DNA of 15,266 nt from JBDTNK01 sp039933775 (GCA_039933775.1 JBDTNK010000046.1:1-15266), one strand, 5' to 3'; shown: positions 6,635-13,857, counted from the first letter of the stretch. Numbers and translations: made by a program. Notes: generated by a model from the sequence alone, not told the origin.

Positions 6635-9409
6635 ATGAGCGACGCGGACGGGCGAATCATCGACCATGTCGTCCTTCCGCGCCGCCGGGCCGGCCTCGCG
6701 CTGCTCGAGCGCTACTTCCCATCGCCAGCCGATAACGTCCTCGACGCCGAACTGACCGCCTTCGCCGCCCAGGGCGACACGGTCCTGGATCCCTGGGCCG
6801 GGACCGGGTGGACGGCTCGCCGTGCCCTGGCGGCCGGCATGAACGCCGTTGCAGCCGAGGCGAGTCCCTTTGCGCAGCTCGCCGCGCAGGCGCTGCTGGG
6901 CAGCATCGAGCCGCCGCTCCTGGACGCCGCGCTCGCCCAGCTGGCCAGCGCCAAGCGCGTCGACGTCCCGTTGCGCCAGCACGTCGAGGAGCTCTACGTC
7001 ACCCGCTGCCCGACCTGCCGCGCCGCGGTCGTCGGCGAGCAGTTCATCTGGCCGCGCGGCGGTGATGCGCCGGGTCGCAAGATCTTCCGCTGCTCGACCT
7101 GCGATCTCGCCATCGGCGGGCCCGACGAGCGAGTCGCAGCCGTCGACGCGGCGGACCTGGCCAAACTCGGGATCGAGCGCCCGCCTGAGCCCGAGATGGA
7201 GCCGATCCCGGGGCCCGACAACGACGAGGACCTGCCGCCGGCACCGATCGGCCTGAGCCTCGGAGCCGATCCGATCGGCGAGGCGGGTGGGCCACCTGCC
7301 CCCGCGCCGCTGGCCATCGATCCGCCGTTCAGCGGGGGATTCGAGACGCCGCGCTATGCCTCCACGGTCCGCCCCGAACCGCGTCCCGGCGCAGGTGGCG
7401 ACGTGCGCCAGAGCCTCGCCTACCTGGAGCTGCGCGACCGCTTCCCGATTCTCGACGGGCGCGACGAGCTGGTCGACGAGCTGCTGGCGCTGTTCACACC
7501 TCGCAACCTGCACGCGCTGCAGGTCATCGCCGCCAAGATCGACAGCGAGATCCGCGACGGACCGATCGCGAACGCGCTGCGCCTCGCGCTGGCCGCGTGC
7601 CTGCTGCCCGCCAGCCGGCTCAACGGCTACCCGGGTCGCGTCGCCAGCCTGCGCATCAGCGGCGGGCACGTCCGCCAGCCGGCAAGCCGCCACCAACGCG
7701 AGGTGAACGTCTGGCGCCTCTTCGAGGATGCCGTCGCCGACGTGCGGACCGCCATCACGCTGCCGGGGGCTGAGCGCCACGCGGCGCGCTTCGCTGCCGA
7801 CGCCGCGGAGCTTGGCGCCATGCAGGGCGCCAACCTGCTCTGGATCCGATGCCGCCCGGCGGCGGTCGGGGAGTACCTGCCCGAGGAGCGTGTCGACCTC
7901 GTCCTCGGCGCACCGTCGGCCGTCGCGTCGCTCGACGAGCTGAGCTTCGAGTACCTCGCCACCGCCTTCCTGCTTGGGCGCGAGGCGGCCGCCACGCTGC
8001 GCCTCGAGCCACTGTTCGGCGGGCCCATGCCACCGCCCGACGGCGCCGAGGCGACGGCGCTGCGGCGAGGGCTGGCCTCCGCTGCCGGCGCGTTGCGGCC
8101 TGGCGGATGGTGCAGCCTCATCCTGGAGAGCAACGATCCGGAGCGGGTCGTGGCAACCGCGATCGCCGGGGCCTCGGCCGGGCTGCGCCTGGCGTCGATC
8201 GTGCCGCGCGAGTCCGACGCGTCGGGCGATGGCGTGGTGATCCGCCTGCGCAAGCCCTCGGCCGAGGATCGGCTGCGAGACGCAGTCGGCGCGCGGCCGC
8301 TGCGCCTGGGCGCCGCAGCGGGACAGCTCACCTATCCGGAGCTGGTCGAGGCCATCGACGACGCGAGCGTTGGACTGCTGCGCGACCGCGGCGAGCCGGC
8401 GAGCCTGCTGCGCATCACCTGCGCCGTGCTGCTCGAGCTCCAGCGCCGCGGCCTGCTGGCGCGGATCGCCATGGAGCGCGTGTCACGCAGCGGCGAGGCG
8501 GGATCCGGCGAGGAGGCCGATATCGGACAACGCGGCGCAACGTTGCTGGGTGGGCTGCTGCGCGAGGAGCTCGGGCGCGACGACCATGCCTCGATCGTGC
8601 GCCTCGAGGGCGATCGTGCCACCTGGTGGCTGCGCGAGCCCGAGCTCGCGGAATCCCCGCTGGCCGACCGCGTCGAATGGGCCGCCTACTCGCTCCTCTC
8701 GACGGCTGGCGGCCTGGACGAGCACAGCTTCATGGATCGGCTCTTCCGGCTCTTCCCGGGCATCGCCTCGCCAGACGAGGAGCTGGCACGGGCCTGCCTT
8801 GCAGCCTACGCGGCGGTCGGGGAGCGAGGGCGCCTGGTCACAGAGGATGAGCTTGCGAGGCGCTTCGACGACCACAGCCGCATGATCGCCACGCTCGTCG
8901 ACTACGGCCACCGGGTCGGGATGCGTGCCTGGATCGGCCGCAACGAGCAGCGTCGCCTGCATGACGGCCAGCCGCTCGGGATGCGGCTCACCGACGAAGA
9001 GCGGCGCGCCTACCTGCCGCTCGTCATCCGGGCACCGGCCGAGGTGGTGGGCGAGGTTGACGTGCTGTGGTACGTGCGCGGCCGTTCCGCCCTGCTGTTC
9101 GAGGTCGAATGGACGGCGATGATCGGCGCCGCGGTGCTCGATCGCGGGCGCCGCATCCCGATCAACGACCAGCAGGCACGCTTCCTCGTCATTCCCGCGG
9201 AGCGCGCCGAGCTGCTGCGGCTCAAGCTGAGCCGATCCCCGTGGCTGCGCGCTGAGATGGGGCGGCAGAACTGGCACGTCCTGAAGTGGCAGCATCTCGA
9301 AACGATCGCCGATCGGCCGGCGGCGAGCCTCGAGGCGCTCGAGCCGGTGCTCGGCCTCGATCCACTCATCGAGCGAGGCGGCGAGCAGCTCACGATCTTC
9401 GGTGAGTAG
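6635..9409 (+). CDS. Large DNA-methylase-like protein with C-terminal PD-(D/E)XK-like nuclease domain
   Basis: A 924-residue multidomain protein. Residues 47-87 are an AdoMet motif I with beta-class flavour (DTVLDPWAGTGWTARRALAAG, then AEASPFAQLAAQ). Four cysteines at 125/128 and 153/156 form a zinc-ribbon-like site. A proline-rich linker (about 182-255) follows. At 420-500, VDLVLGAPSAV, LSFEYLATAFLLGRE and ALRPGGWCSLILES occupy the place of the catalytic (D/N)PPY motif of DUF1156-like methylases, but PPY has become APS. A DPPF at 229-232 sits in the linker and is probably not catalytic. A winged-helix-like stretch follows (about 560-612). Residues 800-890 resemble a restriction-type nuclease: Asp809 (VDVLWY), Glu823 and Glu825 (FEVEWT), then RFLVIPAER. 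The end, QLTIFGE, resembles a sliding-clamp-binding peptide. ATG 6635 has AGGAG 3 bases upstream. Target and activity are unknown; a DNA-binding role with nuclease activity is my inference. Confidence 0.8.
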   Translation: MSDADGRIIDHVVLPRRRAGLALLERYFPSPADNVLDAELTAFAAQGDTVLDPWAGTGWTARRALAAGMNAVAAEASPFAQLAAQALLGSIEPPLLDAALAQLASAKRVDVPLRQHVEELYVTRCPTCRAAVVGEQFIWPRGGDAPGRKIFRCSTCDLAIGGPDERVAAVDAADLAKLGIERPPEPEMEPIPGPDNDEDLPPAPIGLSLGADPIGEAGGPPAPAPLAIDPPFSGGFETPRYASTVRPEPRPGAGGDVRQSLAYLELRDRFPILDGRDELVDELLALFTPRNLHALQVIAAKIDSEIRDGPIANALRLALAACLLPASRLNGYPGRVASLRISGGHVRQPASRHQREVNVWRLFEDAVADVRTAITLPGAERHAARFAADAAELGAMQGANLLWIRCRPAAVGEYLPEERVDLVLGAPSAVASLDELSFEYLATAFLLGREAAATLRLEPLFGGPMPPPDGAEATALRRGLASAAGALRPGGWCSLILESNDPERVVATAIAGASAGLRLASIVPRESDASGDGVVIRLRKPSAEDRLRDAVGARPLRLGAAAGQLTYPELVEAIDDASVGLLRDRGEPASLLRITCAVLLELQRRGLLARIAMERVSRSGEAGSGEEADIGQRGATLLGGLLREELGRDDHASIVRLEGDRATWWLREPELAESPLADRVEWAAYSLLSTAGGLDEHSFMDRLFRLFPGIASPDEELARACLAAYAAVGERGRLVTEDELARRFDDHSRMIATLVDYGHRVGMRAWIGRNEQRRLHDGQPLGMRLTDEERRAYLPLVIRAPAEVVGEVDVLWYVRGRSALLFEVEWTAMIGAAVLDRGRRIPINDQQARFLVIPAERAELLRLKLSRSPWLRAEMGRQNWHVLKWQHLETIADRPAASLEALEPVLGLDPLIERGGEQLTIFGE

Positions 9410-9418
9410 CTCCCTCGC

Positions 9419-9832
9419 TTACCGGCCGAGCAATGTACTATCCGCGTCGGGAGTGCCGTGGTTCCCCCCTGCGGCACTCCCATCTGTGCCTTCCGCAGCG
9501 CGGCGGCGGGCACCACGCCGGCCCATCGCACGCCGCACGACACTCATGACCTCATCCACATACGGCTGTCCCTGTCCCGTCTCGAGCGCGTGCGTCAGGC
9601 AGCCATCGATGTGGTCCTCGAGGACCAGCAGCGCCACGCCGTCGGCGGCGGCGATGAGCGCCTCGATCTGCTGCAGGATGTCCAGGCAGTAGGCCTCGTC
9701 CTCCACGAGGCGCGTGATGCCGCGGGCCTGTCCCTCGATCCGCCGCAGCCGGTTGACGAGCACGGAGCGGTCCTTCGTGTAGCTGTGTCGGAAATGGTCG
9801 TGTGCGCTGGAGGCGCCATCGGTCTCAGTCAT
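9419..9832 (-). CDS. csoR: CsoR-family copper-responsive repressor
   Basis: A small all-helical repressor that leaves DNA when it binds Cu(I). The 137-residue product has the family core (DRSVLVNRLRRIEGQARG) and the three Cu(I) ligands Cys49 (YCLD), His74 and Cys78 (EDHIDGC), with exactly the C-x24-H-x3-C spacing of Mycobacterium tuberculosis CsoR. RcnR and FrmR differ at the last ligand. The N-terminus carries extra His (HDHFRH), and a 30-residue low-complexity tail follows the core. It is monocistronic: no copper ATPase or chaperone gene lies in the window. It converges on the methylase-like gene with a 9-base gap and diverges from the LmbE gene. The operator overlaps the start codon, implying autoregulation. 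ATG 9832 has no ribosome site; a CATACT -10 (9848 to 9843 on the - strand) suggests a leader of only a few bases. Confidence 0.93.
   Translation of the reverse strand: MTETDGASSAHDHFRHSYTKDRSVLVNRLRRIEGQARGITRLVEDEAYCLDILQQIEALIAAADGVALLVLEDHIDGCLTHALETGQGQPYVDEVMSVVRRAMGRRGARRRAAEGTDGSAAGGNHGTPDADSTLLGR
9449..9481 (+). terminator. Perfect 10-bp hairpin, possible terminator or small-RNA 5' end
   Basis: GGGAGTGCCG (9449-9458) and CGGCACTCCC (9472-9481) pair perfectly around a 13-base loop rich in C. It lies 39 bases after the methylase-like gene and inside the 3' end of csoR on the other strand, so it could stop + strand transcription. There is no T-run. A TACTAT (9436-9441) preceded directly by TG lies so that transcription would start at the base of the stem; the alternative is therefore a short RNA antisense to the csoR 3' end. 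Confidence 0.4.
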
Positions 9833-9848
9833 ACTGTGGGGCAGTATG
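9830..9848. promoter_or_regulatory. CsoR-type operator overlapping the csoR start codon
   Basis: CATACTG-TGGGG-CAGTATG is a perfect 7-bp inverted repeat around a G-rich 5-base centre. Such sites (TA-rich ends around a G-tract) are typical of CsoR/RcnR proteins; E. coli RcnR uses TACT-G6-N-AGTA, and this site differs by one base. It covers the csoR ATG (9832-9830) and the probable csoR -10 element, so bound repressor would block initiation. It lies 46 bases upstream of the -10 for the divergent gene. Confidence 0.75.
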
Positions 9849-9894
9849 CACAGCCCGCCGCCGGAGGGTCAATGGCGTGGCCGGGTGGTTGGGC

Positions 9895-9900
9895 TACGAT
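9895..9900 (+). promoter_or_regulatory. -10 element for a leaderless LmbE-family transcript
   Basis: TACGAT fits the TAnnnT pattern and ends 6 bases before ATG 9907, so transcription should begin on the A of the start codon. There is no Shine-Dalgarno sequence and no good -35 box (ATGGCG-like sequence 17 bases upstream). Confidence 0.5.
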
Positions 9901-9906
9901 GCTCGG

Positions 9907-10635
9907 ATGACTCCCATTGAGCGCCACGACCTGATCAGCCCGCTCGAGCGTGCGCTCGTGGTTGTCAGCCATCCCGATGATGCCGAATTCGGAGCGGCGG
10001 CCACGATTGCCCACCTCACGGCGGCGGGGACCCGCGTCGACTACGTGGTGACGACCGACGGCGGCAAGGGCACCGATGACCCGGACGTCGCGTCGGAAAC
10101 ACTCAGCGCGATCCGCATGGCGGAGCAGCGCGCCGCCGCTGACCTGCTGGGCGTGCGCGAGATCGTGCATCTCGGGTATCCCGACGGCTATCTCACGCCG
10201 TCGCTCGAGCTGCGGCGCGACATCGTGCGCCAGATCCGACGGTTCCGCCCCGAGCTGGTCATCACCCAGAATCCGCAGCGCCGGCTGGATGGCAACCCGT
10301 TCATCGGGCATCCCGACCACCTGGCAACCGGCGAAGCGACCATGGCCGCGGTCTATCCGGCGGCGCGCGACCACCTCAACTTCCCCGAGCTATGGCGCGA
10401 CGAGGGCCTCGAGCCGTGGAAGGTGCGCCAGGTGCTGCTGAGCGGGGTGGAGCAGCCCAACCTGTGGCTGGATATCGCCGACACCTTCGAGCTGGGCATC
10501 GAGTCGATCCTGGCGCACGTCAGCCAGGTCGATCCGGAGACGGTCGGCGAGCGGATGCGCGAGCGTGCGCGGCTCATCGGCGAGCCACAGGGGATCGGCC
10601 TGGCACAGGCCTTCCTGTCGATCATTCTCGAATGA
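9907..10635 (+). CDS. LmbE/PIG-L family N-acetylglucosaminyl deacetylase
   Basis: A zinc hydrolase that removes the acetyl (or a related acyl) group from an N-acetylglucosamine-type substrate. The family includes MshB and BshB of mycothiol and bacillithiol synthesis, mycothiol conjugate amidase (Mca), and antibiotic or glycolipid deacetylases. The 242-residue protein has the zinc motif SHPDDAEFG (HPDD at 22-25, His22 and Asp25 as ligands; Asp24 probable base) and the third ligand in GHPDH (135-138). The TDGGKGT loop and HLGYPDG match the family. I chose ATG 9907 over earlier in-frame starts because homology begins there and a -10 element ends 6 bases upstream. Its stop overlaps the ABC gene start. 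The substrate cannot be told from the sequence. Confidence 0.92.
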   Translation: MTPIERHDLISPLERALVVVSHPDDAEFGAAATIAHLTAAGTRVDYVVTTDGGKGTDDPDVASETLSAIRMAEQRAAADLLGVREIVHLGYPDGYLTPSLELRRDIVRQIRRFRPELVITQNPQRRLDGNPFIGHPDHLATGEATMAAVYPAARDHLNFPELWRDEGLEPWKVRQVLLSGVEQPNLWLDIADTFELGIESILAHVSQVDPETVGERMRERARLIGEPQGIGLAQAFLSIILE

Positions 10636-12542
10636 TGCGCGGCCGCGGGGGACACTGGGGCGGCGGTGAGCCGGACCTGACGCGACGCCCCGGAACGGGC
10701 CGGCGCACCGTGCGCCTCATCGGTGGCTTCTTCGTGCCCTACCGGCGGCGGCTCGCGCTCATCGCGGTCCTGATCCTGTTCACGGTCAGCATCGGCGTCG
10801 TCAACCCGATCCTTATCAAGCTGGTCCTGGACAACCTGCTGCCGGGAGGTCCGCAGGACCTGCAGCTGCTGTATCTGCAGGTGGGGCTGATGATCGTGCT
10901 GCCGATCATCACCAGCCTGCTCGGCGTCTGGCAGTCGTTCCTGTCGAACGTCGTGGGCCAGCGCGTCATGGACGACCTGCGCCTGGCGCTCTACAGCCAC
11001 CTGCAGGCGATGCCGCTGCGCTTCTTCACGAACACGCGCACCGGCGAGATCCAGAGCCGCATCAGCAATGACGTGGGTGGCGTGCAATCGGTGGTGACCG
11101 ATACCGCGGCCTCGCTGCTCTCCAACTTCGCGACGGTTGCCACGACGGTCATCGCGATGTGGATCCTGGACTGGCGGCTCACCCTCCTCTCGCTTGGGCT
11201 GCTGCCGTTCTTCGCCTACATCACCTTTCGCGTCGGAAAGGTGCGCCGCGAGGTGAGCACGCTGACCCAGCAATCGCTGGCGGAGGTGAGCGCCATCACC
11301 CAGGAGTCGCTCAGCGTGTCGGGCATCCTGCTGACGAAGACCTTTGGACAGCAGCAGGCGAGCATCGAGCGCTTCCGCGCCGAGTCGCGGCGCCTCGGGG
11401 ACCTGCAGATTCGACAGCAGATGATCGGTCGCTGGTTCTTCGCATTGATCGGCACCTTCTTCTCGATCATGCCCGCCTTCGTCTACCTGCTGGCCGGCGT
11501 GCTGATCATCGACGGCGATACGCACGTCAGCATCGGCACCATCGTCGCGTTCACCACGCTCCAGAGCCGTCTCTTCTTCCCGATGGGGCAGCTGCTGAAC
11601 GTGCAGGTCGAGATCCAGGGAGCGCTGGCGCTCTTCGACCGCATCTTCGAATATCTCGAGATGGACCACGAGATCACCGATGCGCCAGATGCGGTGGCGC
11701 TGGACCCCGACACGGCCCGCGGCGAGGTCGCGTTCCGCGACGTCTCGTTCCGGTACCCGGTCGCCCCGGCCCAGGTCGCCGCGAGCGCGGAGGCTGCGCA
11801 GGCCGAGGCGGACGGACGGGCGGTGCCGACCGAGATCCGGCCGTTCGGGCTCCACGAGATCAGCTTCACCGCCAGGCCGGGACAGCTCGTGGCGCTCGTC
11901 GGCCCGTCGGGGTCGGGCAAGACGACCACCACGTATCTCATTCCGCGCCTCTACGACGTGACCGCCGGCTCGGTCTCGATCGACGGCATCGACGTCCGCC
12001 ACATCAAGCTCGCCTCGCTGGGGAGCGTGATCGGCGTCGTGACGCAGGAGACGTACCTGTTCCATGACACGATCGTCGCCAATCTGCGCTACGCGCGCCC
12101 CGACGCCACCATGGAGCAGATCGAGGCAGCGTCGCACGCCGCGGCGATCCATGACCGGATCCGCGAGCTGCCCGAGGGCTATGACACCGTCGTGGGCGAG
12201 CGCGGCTACAAGCTCTCCGGTGGCGAGAAGCAGCGGGTGGCCATTGCGCGCGTGCTGCTCAAGGATCCCAGCGTCCTCATCCTCGACGAGGCGACGAGCG
12301 CGCTGGACACGGTCAGCGAGCGGCTCATCCAGTCGGCGCTCAACGGCCTGATGGAGGGCCGCACCACGATCGCCATCGCGCACCGCCTCTCGACGATCCT
12401 GCGCGCCGATCTCATCCTGGTGGTCGAGCACGGCCGCATCGTGGAGCGCGGCACGCACGCGGAGCTGCTGCGCCACGAGGGCCTCTACGCGAAGCTCTAC
12501 AACGAGCAGTTCGCGGCGGAGCGGGCTCCGCTGCCCGCCTGA
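10632..12542 (+). CDS. ABC exporter, fused membrane and ATPase domains
   Basis: A half-transporter (636 residues) of the MsbA/multidrug type that should work as a homodimer in the inner membrane. The membrane domain (about 28-340) has six helices, including LALIAVLILFTVSIG (41-55), LMIVLPIITSLLG (86-98) and AFVYLLAGVLII (282-293). The ATPase has Walker A GPSGSGKT (424-431), Q-loop Gln472, signature LSGGEKQR (528-535), Walker B VLILDE (548-553) and switch His584. All catalytic residues are present. An insertion of about 28 residues rich in Ala (377-404) separates the A-loop tyrosine strand (FRYP) from the next strand. The start overlaps the deacetylase stop (ATGA); a second in-frame ATG follows at 10635. 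The substrate is unknown; coupling to LmbE suggests a glycan, thiol or lipid conjugate, which is inference. Confidence 0.95.
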   Translation: MMRGRGGHWGGGEPDLTRRPGTGRRTVRLIGGFFVPYRRRLALIAVLILFTVSIGVVNPILIKLVLDNLLPGGPQDLQLLYLQVGLMIVLPIITSLLGVWQSFLSNVVGQRVMDDLRLALYSHLQAMPLRFFTNTRTGEIQSRISNDVGGVQSVVTDTAASLLSNFATVATTVIAMWILDWRLTLLSLGLLPFFAYITFRVGKVRREVSTLTQQSLAEVSAITQESLSVSGILLTKTFGQQQASIERFRAESRRLGDLQIRQQMIGRWFFALIGTFFSIMPAFVYLLAGVLIIDGDTHVSIGTIVAFTTLQSRLFFPMGQLLNVQVEIQGALALFDRIFEYLEMDHEITDAPDAVALDPDTARGEVAFRDVSFRYPVAPAQVAASAEAAQAEADGRAVPTEIRPFGLHEISFTARPGQLVALVGPSGSGKTTTTYLIPRLYDVTAGSVSIDGIDVRHIKLASLGSVIGVVTQETYLFHDTIVANLRYARPDATMEQIEAASHAAAIHDRIRELPEGYDTVVGERGYKLSGGEKQRVAIARVLLKDPSVLILDEATSALDTVSERLIQSALNGLMEGRTTIAIAHRLSTILRADLILVVEHGRIVERGTHAELLRHEGLYAKLYNEQFAAERAPLPA

Positions 12543-12557
12543 TTACGCAGCTTCTGC

Positions 12558-12568
12558 GAGACGGTCTC
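12558..12568. repeat. Short palindrome upstream of the sigma-factor gene
   Basis: GAGAC-G-GTCTC is a perfect palindrome with one central base in the 67 bases between the ABC and sigma genes. It cannot form a useful hairpin, so if it matters it is a protein-binding site. No clear promoter is seen here. A GGAGGGG at 12593-12599 acts as ribosome site for the next gene. Confidence 0.2.
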
Positions 12569-12609
12569 AACGTTCCGGGCGCCGCCGGCGTCGGAGGGGC
12601 ATGATCGCA

Positions 12610-13128
12610 ATGAGCGGCGAAGCGGCAGTGGCCGCCAACGACGAGCTCCGCGGCAGCCTCGTCCGGCTGCAGGCTGAGCGCGGGGCGGAGCTGTGGGGCC
12701 TGGCGCGGCACTTGGGCCTGACGCCCGACGAGGCGGACGACGCCGTGCAGGAGACCTTGCTGCGCCTCTGGAGCGCCCTGCGCGACGGTGCCGCGATCGA
12801 GCGGCCCGATGCGTGGGCCTTCCGCACCCACTACCGCCTGTGCATGGATCGGCACCGATGGCGCCGCCGCATCGGCGCGGTGCGCGAACGGCTGCGCGCC
12901 GAGCCGAGGCGATCGAGCCTCGATCTCGGTGAGCGGCTCGCGGTGTGGGACGCCGTGGAGGCACTGCCCGAGCGCCAGCGAGCGGCCGTCTACCTGCGCT
13001 ACCGCGCCGATCTCGCCTACGAGCAGATCGGGCAGGTCCTGGGAATCGCGGCGCCATCGGCGCGCAGCCACGTGAGCCGAGCGTTGGATGCCCTGCGCGT
13101 GGCGCTGGGCGAAGAGGAGACACGATGA
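12610..13128 (+). CDS. ECF-type RNA polymerase sigma factor
   Basis: A sigma-70 family factor of the extracytoplasmic-function type that directs RNA polymerase to a small regulon. The 172-residue product has only regions 2 and 4. Region 2 covers about 13-90 (ARHLGLTPDEADDAVQETLL, then AWAFRTHYRLCMDRHRWRR). Region 4 follows (AVEALPERQRAAVYLRYRA, then AYEQIGQVLGIAAPSARSHV, the helix-turn-helix for -35 recognition). I prefer ATG 12610 to ATG 12601 because GGAGGGG (12593-12599) is 10 bases from 12610 but only one base from 12601. The stop overlaps the next start (ATGA), the usual arrangement with an anti-sigma factor. Which signal it answers is not visible. Confidence 0.87.
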   Translation: MSGEAAVAANDELRGSLVRLQAERGAELWGLARHLGLTPDEADDAVQETLLRLWSALRDGAAIERPDAWAFRTHYRLCMDRHRWRRRIGAVRERLRAEPRRSSLDLGERLAVWDAVEALPERQRAAVYLRYRADLAYEQIGQVLGIAAPSARSHVSRALDALRVALGEEETR

Positions 13129-13838
13129 GCCACGAAGATCTCGAACGCCGCCTGCGCAGCGAGCCGAGCCGCCACGACAGCGGCTACCACGCGGTCCCGC
13201 TTCCCGCCTCGCTCGTGGCCCGCGAACGCACGCCGCGGGTCGGGCGCCTGGCGATCCTGTTGACCACGGTCGTTGCCGGCGCCGCGACGGCGATGATCGT
13301 CATCGCGCTCCTCGGGGCTCCCGCCGAATCGCCGGTCGGCCAGGAACCAGTCGCGACGCCGCTGCCGATCGCGTCGCCCGAGAGTGGCGTCCCGAGCGCG
13401 ACACCATCGGGCACCGGCGCCTGCGCCGGTCCTGATCTCGCAGTTACCGCGGAGCGCTGGGGTGGCGCGGCCGGGTCGCGCGGCACGACGCTCAGCATCG
13501 CGCCGGCCGGCGCGCAGGCGTGCCGGTTGCCGGCGCAGCTCGAGGTGCGGATGACGACCGTCGATGGCGGACTGCTGATCTCCGGCCTCTCGAGCGGACC
13601 AGCCGGCGGGATGCTGCCGCTCGACGCTGAGACCAGGTACGCGCTGGGCGTGGCGTGGAGCAACTGGTGCGGCGAGCGGCCGGACGGCGCCCACCTCGAG
13701 CTGCGGCTCCGCCCCGCCGATGCATGGATCGCCGTGGAGACGCCGGCAGGCAGCACCGACCCCGTGCCTCCGTGTCTCGGCTCGGGTGAGCCGACCTCGC
13801 TGAGCCTGACGGAGCTCGAGGCGCAACCGGCGCCATAG
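13125..13838 (+). CDS. Single-pass membrane protein, probable anti-sigma factor or sensor
   Basis: A 237-residue protein with a cytoplasmic N-terminus of about 40 residues (charged, MSHEDLERRLRSEPSRHD), one membrane helix (41-64), a Pro/Ser/Thr-rich linker (65-98) and an exported domain with four cysteines (100, 133, 182, 217) that probably form two disulfides. The exported part (CAGPDLAVTAERWGGAAGSRG, then CRLP) looks like DUF4232-type domains of secreted or lipoproteins. The N-terminal part lacks the HxxxCxxC zinc motif of common anti-sigma factors. The role is inferred from the ATGA overlap with the sigma gene and the topology. It could instead be an unrelated envelope protein under sigma control. 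Confidence 0.8.
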   Translation: MSHEDLERRLRSEPSRHDSGYHAVPLPASLVARERTPRVGRLAILLTTVVAGAATAMIVIALLGAPAESPVGQEPVATPLPIASPESGVPSATPSGTGACAGPDLAVTAERWGGAAGSRGTTLSIAPAGAQACRLPAQLEVRMTTVDGGLLISGLSSGPAGGMLPLDAETRYALGVAWSNWCGERPDGAHLELRLRPADAWIAVETPAGSTDPVPPCLGSGEPTSLSLTELEAQPAP

Positions 13839-13857
13839 CCCTCGCCGCGCATCGGTC

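Noticed and set aside
7319..7336. DPPF in the methylase-like protein as a catalytic motif
   Set aside because: It lies in a proline-rich, poorly structured linker without the usual hydrophobic strand before it or helix after it. Kept only as an alternative.
5588..7780. 730-codon open frame on the - strand
   Set aside because: It lies opposite the TPR and methylase-like genes and crosses their promoter. It has no recognisable domain and shows typical shadow composition.
9449..9481. The csoR-end hairpin as a known RNA such as SRP RNA, 6S RNA or a riboswitch
   Set aside because: I looked for the conserved SRP tetraloop region and other familiar signatures and found none.
10353..12476. 707-codon open frame on the - strand
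   Set aside because: It is antisense to the ABC exporter, which has every expected ATPase motif; composition is shadow-like.
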